Origin: Pandoraea horticolens
GTDB lineage: Bacteria > Pseudomonadota > Gammaproteobacteria > Burkholderiales > Burkholderiaceae
Direction of reading: 5' to 3'
DNA: 64,000 bases
Assembly: GCF_902459555.1 (NCBI RefSeq)
Contig: NZ_CABPSM010000012.1
Span: 62,001 to 126,000, forward strand
In this document: piece after piece, positions 43,369 to 51,637 of the stretch
Layout: each line of letters starts with the position of its first letter
Numbering within the stretch: position 1 is the first letter of the stretch
Notes under the pieces: generated by a model
Seen by the model: only the letters and a program-made list of their open reading frames with translations
What the model was told of the DNA's origin: nothing
Database searches by the model: none
Program-made: the position numbers and the translations under genes

Positions 43369-44907
43369 GTGTCATCCCCGCAAAAGGCTGACGATCCGGG
43401 CAAGCACCGCGCGTTCGTCAGCGTGTCCGTCATGCTCGCGACGGTCCTGCAGACCCTCGACAGCACCATCGCCAACGTGGCCCTGCCCCATATGCAGGGT
43501 AGTCTTTCCGCCTCGCAGGACTCGATTACCTGGGTACTGACGTCCTATATCGTGGCGGCCGCCATTGCGACGCCGCTCACCGGCACGCTTTGCGCCCGCT
43601 TCGGACGCCGGCGTGTCTTCCTGTGGTCTGTCGCGGGCTTCACGATTGCTTCGGCCCTGTGCGGCATGGCGCAATCGCTCACGGAGATCGTGGCGGCGCG
43701 TCTGTTCCAGGGGATTTGTGGCGCGGCGCTTGTGCCACTTTCACAGGCGACCATGCTCGACATCAACCCGCCGCACAAGCACGGCTCGGCGATGGCAATC
43801 TTCGGCATGGGCGTGATGGTGGGGCCGATTCTCGGGCCGTCGCTCGGCGGCTGGCTCACCGACAGTTACAACTGGCGCTGGGTGTTTTACATCAACCTGC
43901 CCATCGGCCTGATCGCCTTCCTTGGCATTGCCGCCTATCTGAGAGAGCCGCCGGAGCAGAAAGCCGGCAAGTTCGATGTGCTGGGCTTCGTCACCCTGAG
44001 TCTGGCCATCGGTCTGTTGCAGTTGCTGCTTGACCGGGGTGAGCAACAGGATTGGCTGAACTCCACGGAAATCTGGCTGGAAATGCTTGGCGCCATCGTC
44101 TGCTTCGCATACTTCATCGTCCACACATGGACGGCCGGCGAGCATTCGTTCTTCGACCGGGCATTGCTGCGCGACCGGAACTTCAACACGGGCGTCGTCT
44201 ATATCTTCGTGGTCGGCATCATCCTTTACGCCACGCGCGCTTTGCTCCCGCCGATGCTGCAAAGCCTGTTCGGCTACCCCGCGATTCTGACCGGGCTGGT
44301 CACCGCGCCCTCCGGAGCAGGCACCATGGCCGCCATGCTCATCGTCGGACGGATGATCGGCAAGGTCGACGTTCGCTATCTACTCGGCTTCGGCTTCGCG
44401 CTGACCGCCTATTCGCTGTATCTGATGGCCGGGTACTCGCTCACGCTGCGTCCGTCGGATATCGTCTGGCCGGGGGTTATTCAGGGTTTCGGTCTTGGCT
44501 TCGTCTTCGTGCCGCTTACCACGGTCACGTTCGCCACACTGCCCGGCACGCTGCGTGCCGACGGCGCGGCCATTTACAGCCTCTCGCGCAATATCGGCAG
44601 CAGCATCGGCATCTCCGTCGTACAGACGCTGCTCACGCAGAACACACAGGTCAATCACGCCTCGCTCTCCGAGTACATCACGCCGTTCACACAAGGCGTG
44701 GAGACTTATGTGCAGACGTACGGGGCGGCGGCGATGGCCTCGCTCAATGCCGAAGTCACCCGGCAAGCGGCGATGATCGCCTATCTGAACGATTTCAGGC
44801 TCATGATGGCGCTCACGCTCGTCGTCATGCCATTGCTGTTCTTCATTCGCGTGAAGAAGAAGGCGCCCGGCGAAGTGGACGAGATGGTGCACGTGGCGGC
44901 CGACTAA
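43369..44907 (+). CDS. EmrB/QacA-type MFS multidrug exporter (DHA2)
   Basis: Fourteen-segment MFS exporter of 512 residues. DHA2 marks: LDSTIANVALPHMQGSL in helix 1, TWVLTSYIVAAAIATPLTG, RLFQGICGAALVPLSQATML, and motif C-like GPILGPSLGGWLTDSYNWRWVFYI. The GTG start at 43369 has GAGGA seven bases upstream. EmrB usually works with an EmrA membrane-fusion protein and an outer-membrane channel, but no emrA is adjacent, so it either acts alone or uses a partner elsewhere. It follows its likely regulator MarR and converges on the TfoX-like gene with a 13-base gap. Confidence 0.93.
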   Translation: MSSPQKADDPGKHRAFVSVSVMLATVLQTLDSTIANVALPHMQGSLSASQDSITWVLTSYIVAAAIATPLTGTLCARFGRRRVFLWSVAGFTIASALCGMAQSLTEIVAARLFQGICGAALVPLSQATMLDINPPHKHGSAMAIFGMGVMVGPILGPSLGGWLTDSYNWRWVFYINLPIGLIAFLGIAAYLREPPEQKAGKFDVLGFVTLSLAIGLLQLLLDRGEQQDWLNSTEIWLEMLGAIVCFAYFIVHTWTAGEHSFFDRALLRDRNFNTGVVYIFVVGIILYATRALLPPMLQSLFGYPAILTGLVTAPSGAGTMAAMLIVGRMIGKVDVRYLLGFGFALTAYSLYLMAGYSLTLRPSDIVWPGVIQGFGLGFVFVPLTTVTFATLPGTLRADGAAIYSLSRNIGSSIGISVVQTLLTQNTQVNHASLSEYITPFTQGVETYVQTYGAAAMASLNAEVTRQAAMIAYLNDFRLMMALTLVVMPLLFFIRVKKKAPGEVDEMVHVAAD

Positions 44908-44920
44908 CCCTCCACGGCTT

Positions 44921-45331
44921 CTACGGCTTGACGCGGCGCACCGGCGCCGCTTGCTTGCCCGGTTGGCGTGGCTTACGAGGCTTGCGTGGCTTCGGCTCCA
45001 CCCCGATACGCGGGTCCCCGGCAAGGACGTGCGCCGTCAGGCGCCGCGCGACGGATTCGAACTCAGTCTCGCTTTGCGGCAAATACAGCCACTTCCCCAA
45101 CACCGGGTGCGGGCGCAACACCGGCATCTCGGCCATCAGCGACGCGTGGTGCTCGCGCGACGTGCAAACGAGCAGCCCATCCCACGGGGCGTCACGATCA
45201 ATGACAGCCAGACATTGCACACCGTGCACATAGGCGACATCGGCACCGAACATTTTACGGGGAATAAAAGTCTCTTCGTTCTCGAAGGGTTCAAAAATCC
45301 AAAGCAGTGAATTACTGATAGTCGATGGCAC
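44921..45331 (-). CDS. Conserved hypothetical, TfoX N-terminal-like
   Basis: Protein of 136 residues. RKMFGADVAYVHGVQCLAVI, WDGLLVCTSREHHASLMAEM and RPHPVLGKWLYLPQSETEFE form a well-conserved block I recognise from small proteins annotated as hypothetical or TfoX/Sxy N-terminal-like. The last ~35 residues are Lys/Pro/Arg-rich and probably flexible. The GTG at 45331 is a weak start with a poor ribosome site; a shorter ATG version would lose the first strand. TfoX regulates competence in gamma-proteobacteria, but that role should not be assumed here. Promoter region upstream is AT-rich. Confidence 0.72.
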   Translation of the reverse strand: MPSTISNSLLWIFEPFENEETFIPRKMFGADVAYVHGVQCLAVIDRDAPWDGLLVCTSREHHASLMAEMPVLRPHPVLGKWLYLPQSETEFESVARRLTAHVLAGDPRIGVEPKPRKPRKPRQPGKQAAPVRRVKP

Positions 45332-45628
45332 AGTGTTGAATTCTCAATAAATACGATCAGCAAACGCTTCGCGAAAATCATCCTGTTCGCGAAATACATG
45401 GCGAATCCGCATTGCCTGCCGGATGCCGTCACCCATTGGACATATCGTTGTTCGAATTCTTAGAGATTCACGAAAAACGTCTAACCATGTGCGTCATGGC
45501 ATTCAGGCATCATTACGTTTCAAAAAAACAACACAAAAAATAATATAGCAATGCTCTCAATTGTGTTTTTTGAAGAGGCAATCTAATTTGGCGCGACAGG
45601 GGATTACCGATCGTTACGGGAGTGTGCC
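45332..45628. other. AT-rich intergenic region before the autotransporter remnant
   Basis: About 297 bases, strongly AT-rich from 45470 to 45590. It carries the promoter of the collapsed autotransporter and of the minus-strand TfoX-like gene. No gene is seen. Low GC upstream of surface-protein genes is common and can mark transfer or silencing. Confidence 0.55.
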
Positions 45629-46064
45629 ATGCACGCCTCACCGCTCAAGATTGGGTCTCGCCCAGTTCCGATTCATCGCTGCCCACTTCCTTTGCGGCCG
45701 CTGATTCTAGCTGTCTCGCTTTGCGTGCCTGGACTCGCTAAAGCGGTTTGCGACAACACGGCACCCGCCAGTGGTACGACCGTCACTTGCACCGGCAACG
45801 GCACGAGCGTTACCGCACAAACGGGCAGCACCAACGTGAGTGTGAACGTGACCGGCGGCAGCAACCCGAGAGCGGCCTGACCCGCGACGTGAATGGCAAG
45901 GGCCTACCCGCCTCGCTCGAGACCGGATCCCCCATTCCCCTCACCTCGACGCTAGCGTAACCAGTGCAAACAGCACCTCGGCACAGTTCGGCGTCGGCGT
46001 GGCAGGACGCTTCAACAAGTTCACCAGCGTGTATGCGACGCTCGGGCTGCGCTGGACCTGGTAA
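45629..46064 (+). pseudogene. Collapsed autotransporter: signal peptide plus last barrel strands only
   Basis: Two parts of one former outer-membrane autotransporter. Bases 45629-45880 encode an intact start: ribosome site GGGAG, a signal peptide (PLILAVSLCVPGLAKAV) and the first passenger residues with TTVTCTGNGTSVTAQTG. That frame stops at 45880. From about 45948 a different frame encodes 39 residues ending at 46064 (SAQFGVGVAGRFNKFTSVY, then ATLGLRWTW), the classic aromatic-ended C-terminus of a beta-barrel translocator. The passenger and nearly all of the barrel are missing. An internal deletion with a frame change is the simplest reading. It cannot make a working autotransporter. Confidence 0.75.
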
Positions 46065-46506
46065 GCGTCAGCCCGCCTGGCGCTTACCGTGCTCGCCCCA
46101 CGATGCCGTTGAAAATGTCTTCAATCGATACCGCCGTATTCGAAGCGCTTCAATTCAAGGAAATTCAAATCACACGCAAAACGCCATCGGCTTTTGCGCT
46201 CATCTATCAATCGAAAACCGTCAGATTTCAAACAATGAAACATCGTATTTGACGGACTATCGAATTTCAATTTTCGCCCCTCGACGTTCGCATCCGTGCG
46301 TGATGCGGCAAAGAGACGCTTCAGATATGGCGGCCGCGGCAGAATCCGCGGGCTGACATGACATCTGAGCGCAGCGCGAAGCCTTACCGGACGAAGCAGG
46401 TCAGGGCGAGATCGCCTCGCGATCTTTTGCGACCTGATATCGCCCCTTCAATTGCCTTCCTCGTCCTGCACCTTTACACCAACATCCGATAACTCGCGGA
46501 GCCACA
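46065..46506. other. Intergenic region after the autotransporter remnant
   Basis: About 442 bases, partly AT-rich (46120-46280). No ribosome-site-backed gene. It may include further decayed sequence of the remnant and holds the promoter for the outer-membrane protein gene at 46507. Confidence 0.5.
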
Positions 46507-47316
46507 ATGACGATGTGTAATACCTCAATGAAGCAATCACTTCTGTGTCTCGCGGCCGGGGGGCTGCTGGCCTGTATGTCGACAGCGCATGCGCAAACGA
46601 CAGCCGAAGAAGCGAACAAGAGCAACAATCCGCTCAATCTTGCGCCGGCGTTCAGCATGCAGAACTTCTACGCGCCGTCGATCTTCGGGACCAATACACA
46701 TACCAATGACTTTCTTTTGCGCCCGACGATACCGTTCGGACCGAACCGCTTCGTGCCTGTGCCGCAGATCTTTCGCGCGACGGTGCCGATCAGTACGCGC
46801 CCCGATCCGGCGGGCGGCTACCAGACCGGACTGGGTGACATCAACCTGTTCGACATCTTCCTGCTGGACGCAGGAGGCGGGACGCAATTCGGCGTCGGCC
46901 CGTTGCTGACGATACCAACGGCGACAGACAAATCCTTGGGGACGGGGAAATGGCAGGCAGGTCTTGCCGCCGTAGGCGTGCATTCGAACAAGTCTGGCGT
47001 GTTTGGCGCGCTGGTCCAGTGGCAGCATTCGTTTGCCGGTCAGGAAGATCGTCCGACGGTGGAGTCGTTTACGGCCCAGCCCTTCATCATCTACAACCTG
47101 TCGGACGGCTGGTATCTGCGCTCCACCGCGACCTGGTCCTTCGATCTGCAACACGGCAACTACTACATTCCCCTGGGGCTGGGTGCCGGCAAGACGTGGA
47201 AGATCGGTACCACGATCGTCAACGCGTTCATCGAACCGCAATACTCGATGGTGCACTCAGGCAGCGTGCCCAGATGGCAGATCCTAGGAGGTGTGAGCTT
47301 CACGTTCGGCCACTGA
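46507..47316 (+). CDS. Outer-membrane beta-barrel protein (neuromedin U-like annotation)
   Basis: Exported protein of 269 residues. The signal peptide (LLCLAAGGLLACMSTAHAQ) is followed by a mature part of alternating strands typical of a porin-like barrel: FRATVPISTRPDPAGGYQTG, LGDINLFDIFLLDAGGGTQF, FGVGPLLTIPTATDKSLGTG, and ending GGVSFTFGH with terminal aromatic. It resembles the small outer-membrane proteins often annotated as neuromedin U or as phenol-degradation MetA-like; substrate unknown. GCGGAG lies seven bases before the ATG at 46507. Later Met codons at 46513 and 46528 are alternatives. It is 56 bases from the convergent diguanylate cyclase. Confidence 0.8.
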   Translation: MTMCNTSMKQSLLCLAAGGLLACMSTAHAQTTAEEANKSNNPLNLAPAFSMQNFYAPSIFGTNTHTNDFLLRPTIPFGPNRFVPVPQIFRATVPISTRPDPAGGYQTGLGDINLFDIFLLDAGGGTQFGVGPLLTIPTATDKSLGTGKWQAGLAAVGVHSNKSGVFGALVQWQHSFAGQEDRPTVESFTAQPFIIYNLSDGWYLRSTATWSFDLQHGNYYIPLGLGAGKTWKIGTTIVNAFIEPQYSMVHSGSVPRWQILGGVSFTFGH

Positions 47317-47371
47317 CGGCATGTGGGCCTGCGCCGCCAACGCAAACGCCGGCCCAACGGTTGAAAGTGCG

Positions 47372-48613
47372 TCACCCGCCTGCCGCAGCACGCAACGTCT
47401 GCACTTCGGTGCGAGAATCTGCGGCCGGCATGGCCGTCTCCGGCGTGTATCGCACGCAGCGATTCCGGCCAGCCGCTTTGGCTTGATAGAGCGCGCGGTC
47501 CGCCCGCTGCACCAGCGACGACAATTCCCCACGCGAACGCTCGTCACAGGCGATCCCGATACTCACGGTTGCGGCTACCGTTTCCCCCTGCACCATACGG
47601 GCGGCTCGCTCGAACGCTTCGCGCACGCGTTCGGCGATCGTCTGTGCCTCGGGCGCGCCCACGCCGGGCAGGAATAGCGCAAACTCCTCGCCGCCGTAGC
47701 GTCCGAAAATATCGTCCGAGCGCAGTTGCTGCGAAGCCGTGCGGGCGAACAGCAACAGCACCGTGTCGCCAAACGGATGCCCGTACGTATCGTTGATACG
47801 CTTGAAGTGGTCCAGATCAAGCAGCAGCAAGGCTACCGGCGCGCGTGCCGCGCTATGCCGGCGCATCTGCTCGCGCGCAAGACGCGTGAACTCAAGGCGA
47901 TTGAACGCCTGCGTCAGGCCATCGCGCGTGGCGGCGCGGTGCAGTGCGATTTCCGAGCGCTCCTTGCCCAGCGAGACCATCAGGAAGCTCGCCACCACGA
48001 TCAACACCAGCATTTCCGTCGTCGACACCTGCGGGCCGAACCACGTCAGAAACTGTGGATCGCCCGGACCGAGCCACACCAGCGCCACCGCACGCACCGC
48101 ATAGAACGATCCGTGCAACACGGCAACCACCGCCAACACGATGCTGCTCGGCAGCCGTGATCCCGAGGCCTGCCAGAACTCCTTCGCCGCCATCAGGCTG
48201 TAGAACGCCAGCAGGGAGAAGAACAGCACACCGCCGCTCCAGGCATCCAGCGGCCGGGCGAACAACCATGTCCCCCACAACAGCACCGCCGGACCGCCGA
48301 ACACCGCAACCCATTGCACGCTGCGCGCATAGAAACGTCGCGCACCGCTCCACACCATCGCGAAGGCAAGCGTCGCCACGGCATTGCCCAGCGGATAGAG
48401 CACTGCGAGCCGGGAGCTTCGCGCAGCAAGCAGATAAAGAATGGGCGAGAATGTCGCGAGCAGGAAAGCCAGACTCCACCAGCGCGGAGACTCGGCCTCG
48501 TCGCGGCGCAACGCGTCGAGCATGAACAGGATGCCTGTCGCAATGCTCAACAGGAAAGTCACAAACTGTAGTGTCGGCAGATCCAGCGTCGGCAATGACA
48601 AACCAAGAGCCAT
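47372..48613 (-). CDS. Membrane diguanylate cyclase (GGDEF)
   Basis: Membrane protein of about 413 residues that should make c-di-GMP. Six or seven hydrophobic segments (about 10-230) form the sensor, of unknown ligand. The GGDEF domain shows DGLTQAFNRLEFTRLAREQM, DLDHFKRINDTYGHPFGD and the active site RYGGEEFALFLPG, an intact GGEEF. The start ATG at 48613 (MALGLSLPTLDL) is preferred over an open frame to 48838, which is Arg-rich and lacks membrane character. It is the third c-di-GMP gene in the window. It does not overlap the outer-membrane gene. Confidence 0.92.
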   Translation of the reverse strand: MALGLSLPTLDLPTLQFVTFLLSIATGILFMLDALRRDEAESPRWWSLAFLLATFSPILYLLAARSSRLAVLYPLGNAVATLAFAMVWSGARRFYARSVQWVAVFGGPAVLLWGTWLFARPLDAWSGGVLFFSLLAFYSLMAAKEFWQASGSRLPSSIVLAVVAVLHGSFYAVRAVALVWLGPGDPQFLTWFGPQVSTTEMLVLIVVASFLMVSLGKERSEIALHRAATRDGLTQAFNRLEFTRLAREQMRRHSAARAPVALLLLDLDHFKRINDTYGHPFGDTVLLLFARTASQQLRSDDIFGRYGGEEFALFLPGVGAPEAQTIAERVREAFERAARMVQGETVAATVSIGIACDERSRGELSSLVQRADRALYQAKAAGRNRCVRYTPETAMPAADSRTEVQTLRAAAGG

Positions 48614-48998
48614 GGCTCCGTCCCCCGTACGCGCCACCAATCCTCGGACATGACCGCCCGGAACGCGATGCGCAGTTTGAAGTACGGGGGAATGAAACCG
48701 GTCTGAGAGATCAGCGGTTCGATATTCGGGATGGAAAATCTGGCAGCGGCTTGCGCACCGTATGCGGCGCACCGTCTGGCCGCCCCGGTTCGGCCATCGG
48801 TTTCTCAGAGACATATCCGGCACGTCGTGCCTGACCACGCGTCGTCCCTACGGCACTTTGGGTTGCGTGCCGCTACGCGTGATGCCGGAATTCGCGGAAT
48901 TCAGCCTTGCTCCATACCCATGGGGCGGGATTCTAGCACGCCATTTTGAGAGGGCAACCGGCCGTCTGGCCGACCACCTACCGGCGCACCCACGTCTC
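48614..48998. other. Region between IclR and diguanylate cyclase genes
   Basis: About 385 bases holding the cyclase promoter and the end of the IclR transcript. The cyclase frame stays open to 48838, so a longer cyclase is formally possible. No separate gene or strong repeat was seen. Confidence 0.45.
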
Positions 48999-49850
48999 TT
49001 ACATTTCCTGTCGACGCCGCGCCGACAACGCGCCCGCCGTCTGAATCACGAGATCGGCAAAGCGTCGCTCGTCGCGCTCGGCATTCCAGCGCACGCGCGG
49101 CACCGCAATGTTGATCGCTCCGATGGCCCTGCCGTCCTGATTCACCACGGCGGCCGCCGTCGAAATGTCGCCCATGAAGAACTCGTCTTCCGTATGCGAA
49201 TACCCCTGCTTGCGAATGCGCGCGAGCCGCTCCTTGATCTTGCGCGGCTGCGTCACGGTGACGGGGGTGAACTGTACGAGATTGGTGCGCGCCAGAATGT
49301 CGTCGATCTCGGCGTCGTCGAGCGTGGCGAGCATCGCCAGCCCCGGCGCCGTGCAATACGCAGGCAGACGCGAGCCGACAATGACGTTCGCGTTGAATAC
49401 GCTGCGGCTCACGATACGCAGAACGAACACGATGTCCGTATCCAGACGCACCGTCAGGTTCGTGGCCTCTTCCGTCTCCGCCGCCAATTGCTGAAGATAG
49501 GGTGCCGCGCGGCTCACCAGTTCGTTCGAGACAAGATAGTGATACGTGAAGTCCAGCAGCTTCGGCGAGAGTTCGTACTTCTTGCTCTGCGGGTCTTTGA
49601 GCAGATAGCCAAGCGCCGACAGCGTAAAGGTGAAGCGCTGCGCCGCGCTGATGTCCAAGCCCGTCGCCACGGCGATTTCGGAGAGCGAAAGATGGCGCTT
49701 CGAGCCGTCGAACGCGGTCAGCACCTTCATCGCCTTTTCGACGGACTGAACGTAGAGTGTGGAGTCGGCTGACGGCGTGCTCACGGCAGCCGGCGTTTCG
49801 GAGGCGGCGGCCGCTTTAGCGCGGGTGCGAGGAGTTTTGGTGGTGGCCAC
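48999..49850 (-). CDS. IclR-family transcriptional regulator
   Basis: Regulator of 283 residues. A Lys/Thr/Ala-rich N-terminal tail of ~30 residues precedes the IclR helix-turn-helix (SVEKAMKVLTAFDGSKRHL, LSEIAVATGLDISAAQRFTF) and the effector domain (TEEATNLTVRLDTDIVFVLR, GLAMLATLDDAEID, AAAVVNQDGRAIGAINIAVP). The GTG at 49850 starts it. It is the last gene of a minus-strand operon (hydratase, ABC importer, ligase) and very likely controls that operon, responding to the imported acid or its CoA ester. A shared AGTTATT half-site lies upstream of it and of the first gene. Confidence 0.93.
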   Translation of the reverse strand: MATTKTPRTRAKAAAASETPAAVSTPSADSTLYVQSVEKAMKVLTAFDGSKRHLSLSEIAVATGLDISAAQRFTFTLSALGYLLKDPQSKKYELSPKLLDFTYHYLVSNELVSRAAPYLQQLAAETEEATNLTVRLDTDIVFVLRIVSRSVFNANVIVGSRLPAYCTAPGLAMLATLDDAEIDDILARTNLVQFTPVTVTQPRKIKERLARIRKQGYSHTEDEFFMGDISTAAAVVNQDGRAIGAINIAVPRVRWNAERDERRFADLVIQTAGALSARRRQEM

Positions 49851-49976
49851 GATCGTTGTGAAATGGGGCAGGCAGAGGGCGATTATCTCATAAAAATAAC
49901 TTTATATCTTATGCCGATAACCGATGAATCATCGTCATTGCCTCGTCGACGACACCGCTGCCCTGCCCCGCCCACA

Positions 49977-51620
49977 TCACTTTGTCGCCGTCATTTCCCA
50001 TGCATCGCGGGTATCGCGTGAGAGCAGATGCTTGCGAATTCGCTCCGACGGCGTGGTTTCGAAGTGCGCGGTCTCGCGATAGTAGCGTGGCCGCTGGTAG
50101 CTGGCGAGCTTATCGGCGGCCCACTGCGAAAGCACCGTCCAGTCGACGGCCTGAGCGTCGCGGAACTGTACGTACAGCATGACATCCTGCTCGCCGATGT
50201 CGCTCGCGATACCGATGGCGGCACATGCGGCCACCGCCGGGTGCCGCGCGAACACACGCTCGATCTCCCAGGCAGACACGTTCTCGCCGCGTACCCGCAT
50301 GCTGTCCGTGCGACGGCCTATGAAGACCAGGCTGCCGTCGGCGCCGCGCCGTGCGCTGTCTCCCGTGAAGAGCTTGCCGTCGCGCAATACCTTCGACGTG
50401 GCGTCGGGATTGTCGAGATAGCCCGGCAAAAATACCCCTTCCACCTCACTCGACAGGACGATCTCGCCCGGTTCGCCGTCGGCCACCGGCCGTCCCTCGT
50501 CGTCGAGCAGTTCCAGCGTCAGCCACGGCAAGGCATGGCCGATGGAGCCCGGCATGTCCGCGTCGTTGAGCGTGGCGAAGCTCGAACACTCCGTCATGCC
50601 GTAGCACTCGCGCAATGTGCATTGCAGACGCGCTTGCGTCGCCTGCCATGCGCTTGCAGACACGCCCGCGCCCCATGCCACGCGCAGGGAATTCTGCGCC
50701 GGTTGTGCTTCGCGCGGCAGTTGCATGAGGATGTCGAGGATGCCGCCGAGGTAATGCAGATGCGTTGCCTGCGCGGCCGCACATTGCTGCCAGAAGCGGC
50801 TTGCGGAGAATCGCTCTACGACATGCATCTCGACATCGGCGAGAAACGGCAGCAACAGCATTTGTGCGCCGCCGATGTGGCACAACGGCTCCCACAGGAA
50901 CAGCCGGTCGCCATCGCGAACATCTGCGACGCGCAGCGCAGCCTCGCTGGCAATGCGCATCATGCGGTGCGTGAACAACACGCCCTTGGGTGCGCCCGTC
51001 GTGCCCGACGTGTAGATGATGCACAGCACCGACGCAGGTGTGACGTGCGCAGCCACCGGTCTGGCGCCGGCATAGGCGGCGGCTTGTGCCGTCACCTCGG
51101 CCAGCAGGCGGCGCACGACGCGCGTCCCGTGATGATCCGGCTGCTGTACGGCAAGCGCCACACCGGCGTTCAGCACCTCGGCGAAGGCCGGTTCCGCGAT
51201 GAGCAGCTTCGGCTTGGCATGGCCGAGCAGATATTCGATCCCATCGCCCTTCAGACGCGTGTTGACCGGCACCCACACCAGCCCGGACAGCATGAGGGCG
51301 TAGATCAGCGCCACCTGCGCCGCGCTGTTGCCCAGCATGACGGCAACCCGGTCGCCCGGCACGAGGCCCTGCGCCGCGAACCACGCCTGAAAGGCACCGA
51401 CGCGCACCGCCATCTGCGCACGGCCGATGGTTTCGCCCTCGAACACGACGACGGGTTTGGCCGACGCCCCCTGAAGGCCCGCCATCAGCAGCGGCACGAC
51501 ATCGAGCCGGTCGCCCTCGGCGCGCTGGGGAAAGTACTGCGTATAAGGATGTGGCGACGAAGGATGTGAAGACGACTGCGCATTCACCGGCGCAACTCGG
51601 GCAACGTTGGACATGGACAT
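49977..51620 (-). CDS. AMP-forming acyl-CoA ligase (CaiC-like)
   Basis: Adenylating enzyme of 547 residues that would convert a carboxylic acid to its CoA thioester. The AMP-binding signature YTSGTTGAPKGVLFTHR is present, with later motifs CYGMTECSSFATLND, GELFTGDSARRGADGSLVFI-like (KLFTGDSARRG) and the hinge RTDSMRVRGENVSAWEIE. The C-terminal Lys that completes catalysis would be in RIRKHLL or nearby. The overall pattern is closest, by eye, to crotonobetaine/carnitine-CoA ligases and related short-acid ligases. The two Met codons at 51620 and 51614 both suit the start. It lies 17 bases after the permease gene in the same operon. Confidence 0.9.
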   Translation of the reverse strand: MSMSNVARVAPVNAQSSSHPSSPHPYTQYFPQRAEGDRLDVVPLLMAGLQGASAKPVVVFEGETIGRAQMAVRVGAFQAWFAAQGLVPGDRVAVMLGNSAAQVALIYALMLSGLVWVPVNTRLKGDGIEYLLGHAKPKLLIAEPAFAEVLNAGVALAVQQPDHHGTRVVRRLLAEVTAQAAAYAGARPVAAHVTPASVLCIIYTSGTTGAPKGVLFTHRMMRIASEAALRVADVRDGDRLFLWEPLCHIGGAQMLLLPFLADVEMHVVERFSASRFWQQCAAAQATHLHYLGGILDILMQLPREAQPAQNSLRVAWGAGVSASAWQATQARLQCTLRECYGMTECSSFATLNDADMPGSIGHALPWLTLELLDDEGRPVADGEPGEIVLSSEVEGVFLPGYLDNPDATSKVLRDGKLFTGDSARRGADGSLVFIGRRTDSMRVRGENVSAWEIERVFARHPAVAACAAIGIASDIGEQDVMLYVQFRDAQAVDWTVLSQWAADKLASYQRPRYYRETAHFETTPSERIRKHLLSRDTRDAWEMTATK

Positions 51621-51637
51621 ACGGAAATCCGCAGATA

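Noticed and set aside
45964-46356. Plus-strand open frame of 130 codons after the autotransporter start
   Set aside because: Its reading disagrees with the frame that gives the barrel C-terminus, and its residues look random.
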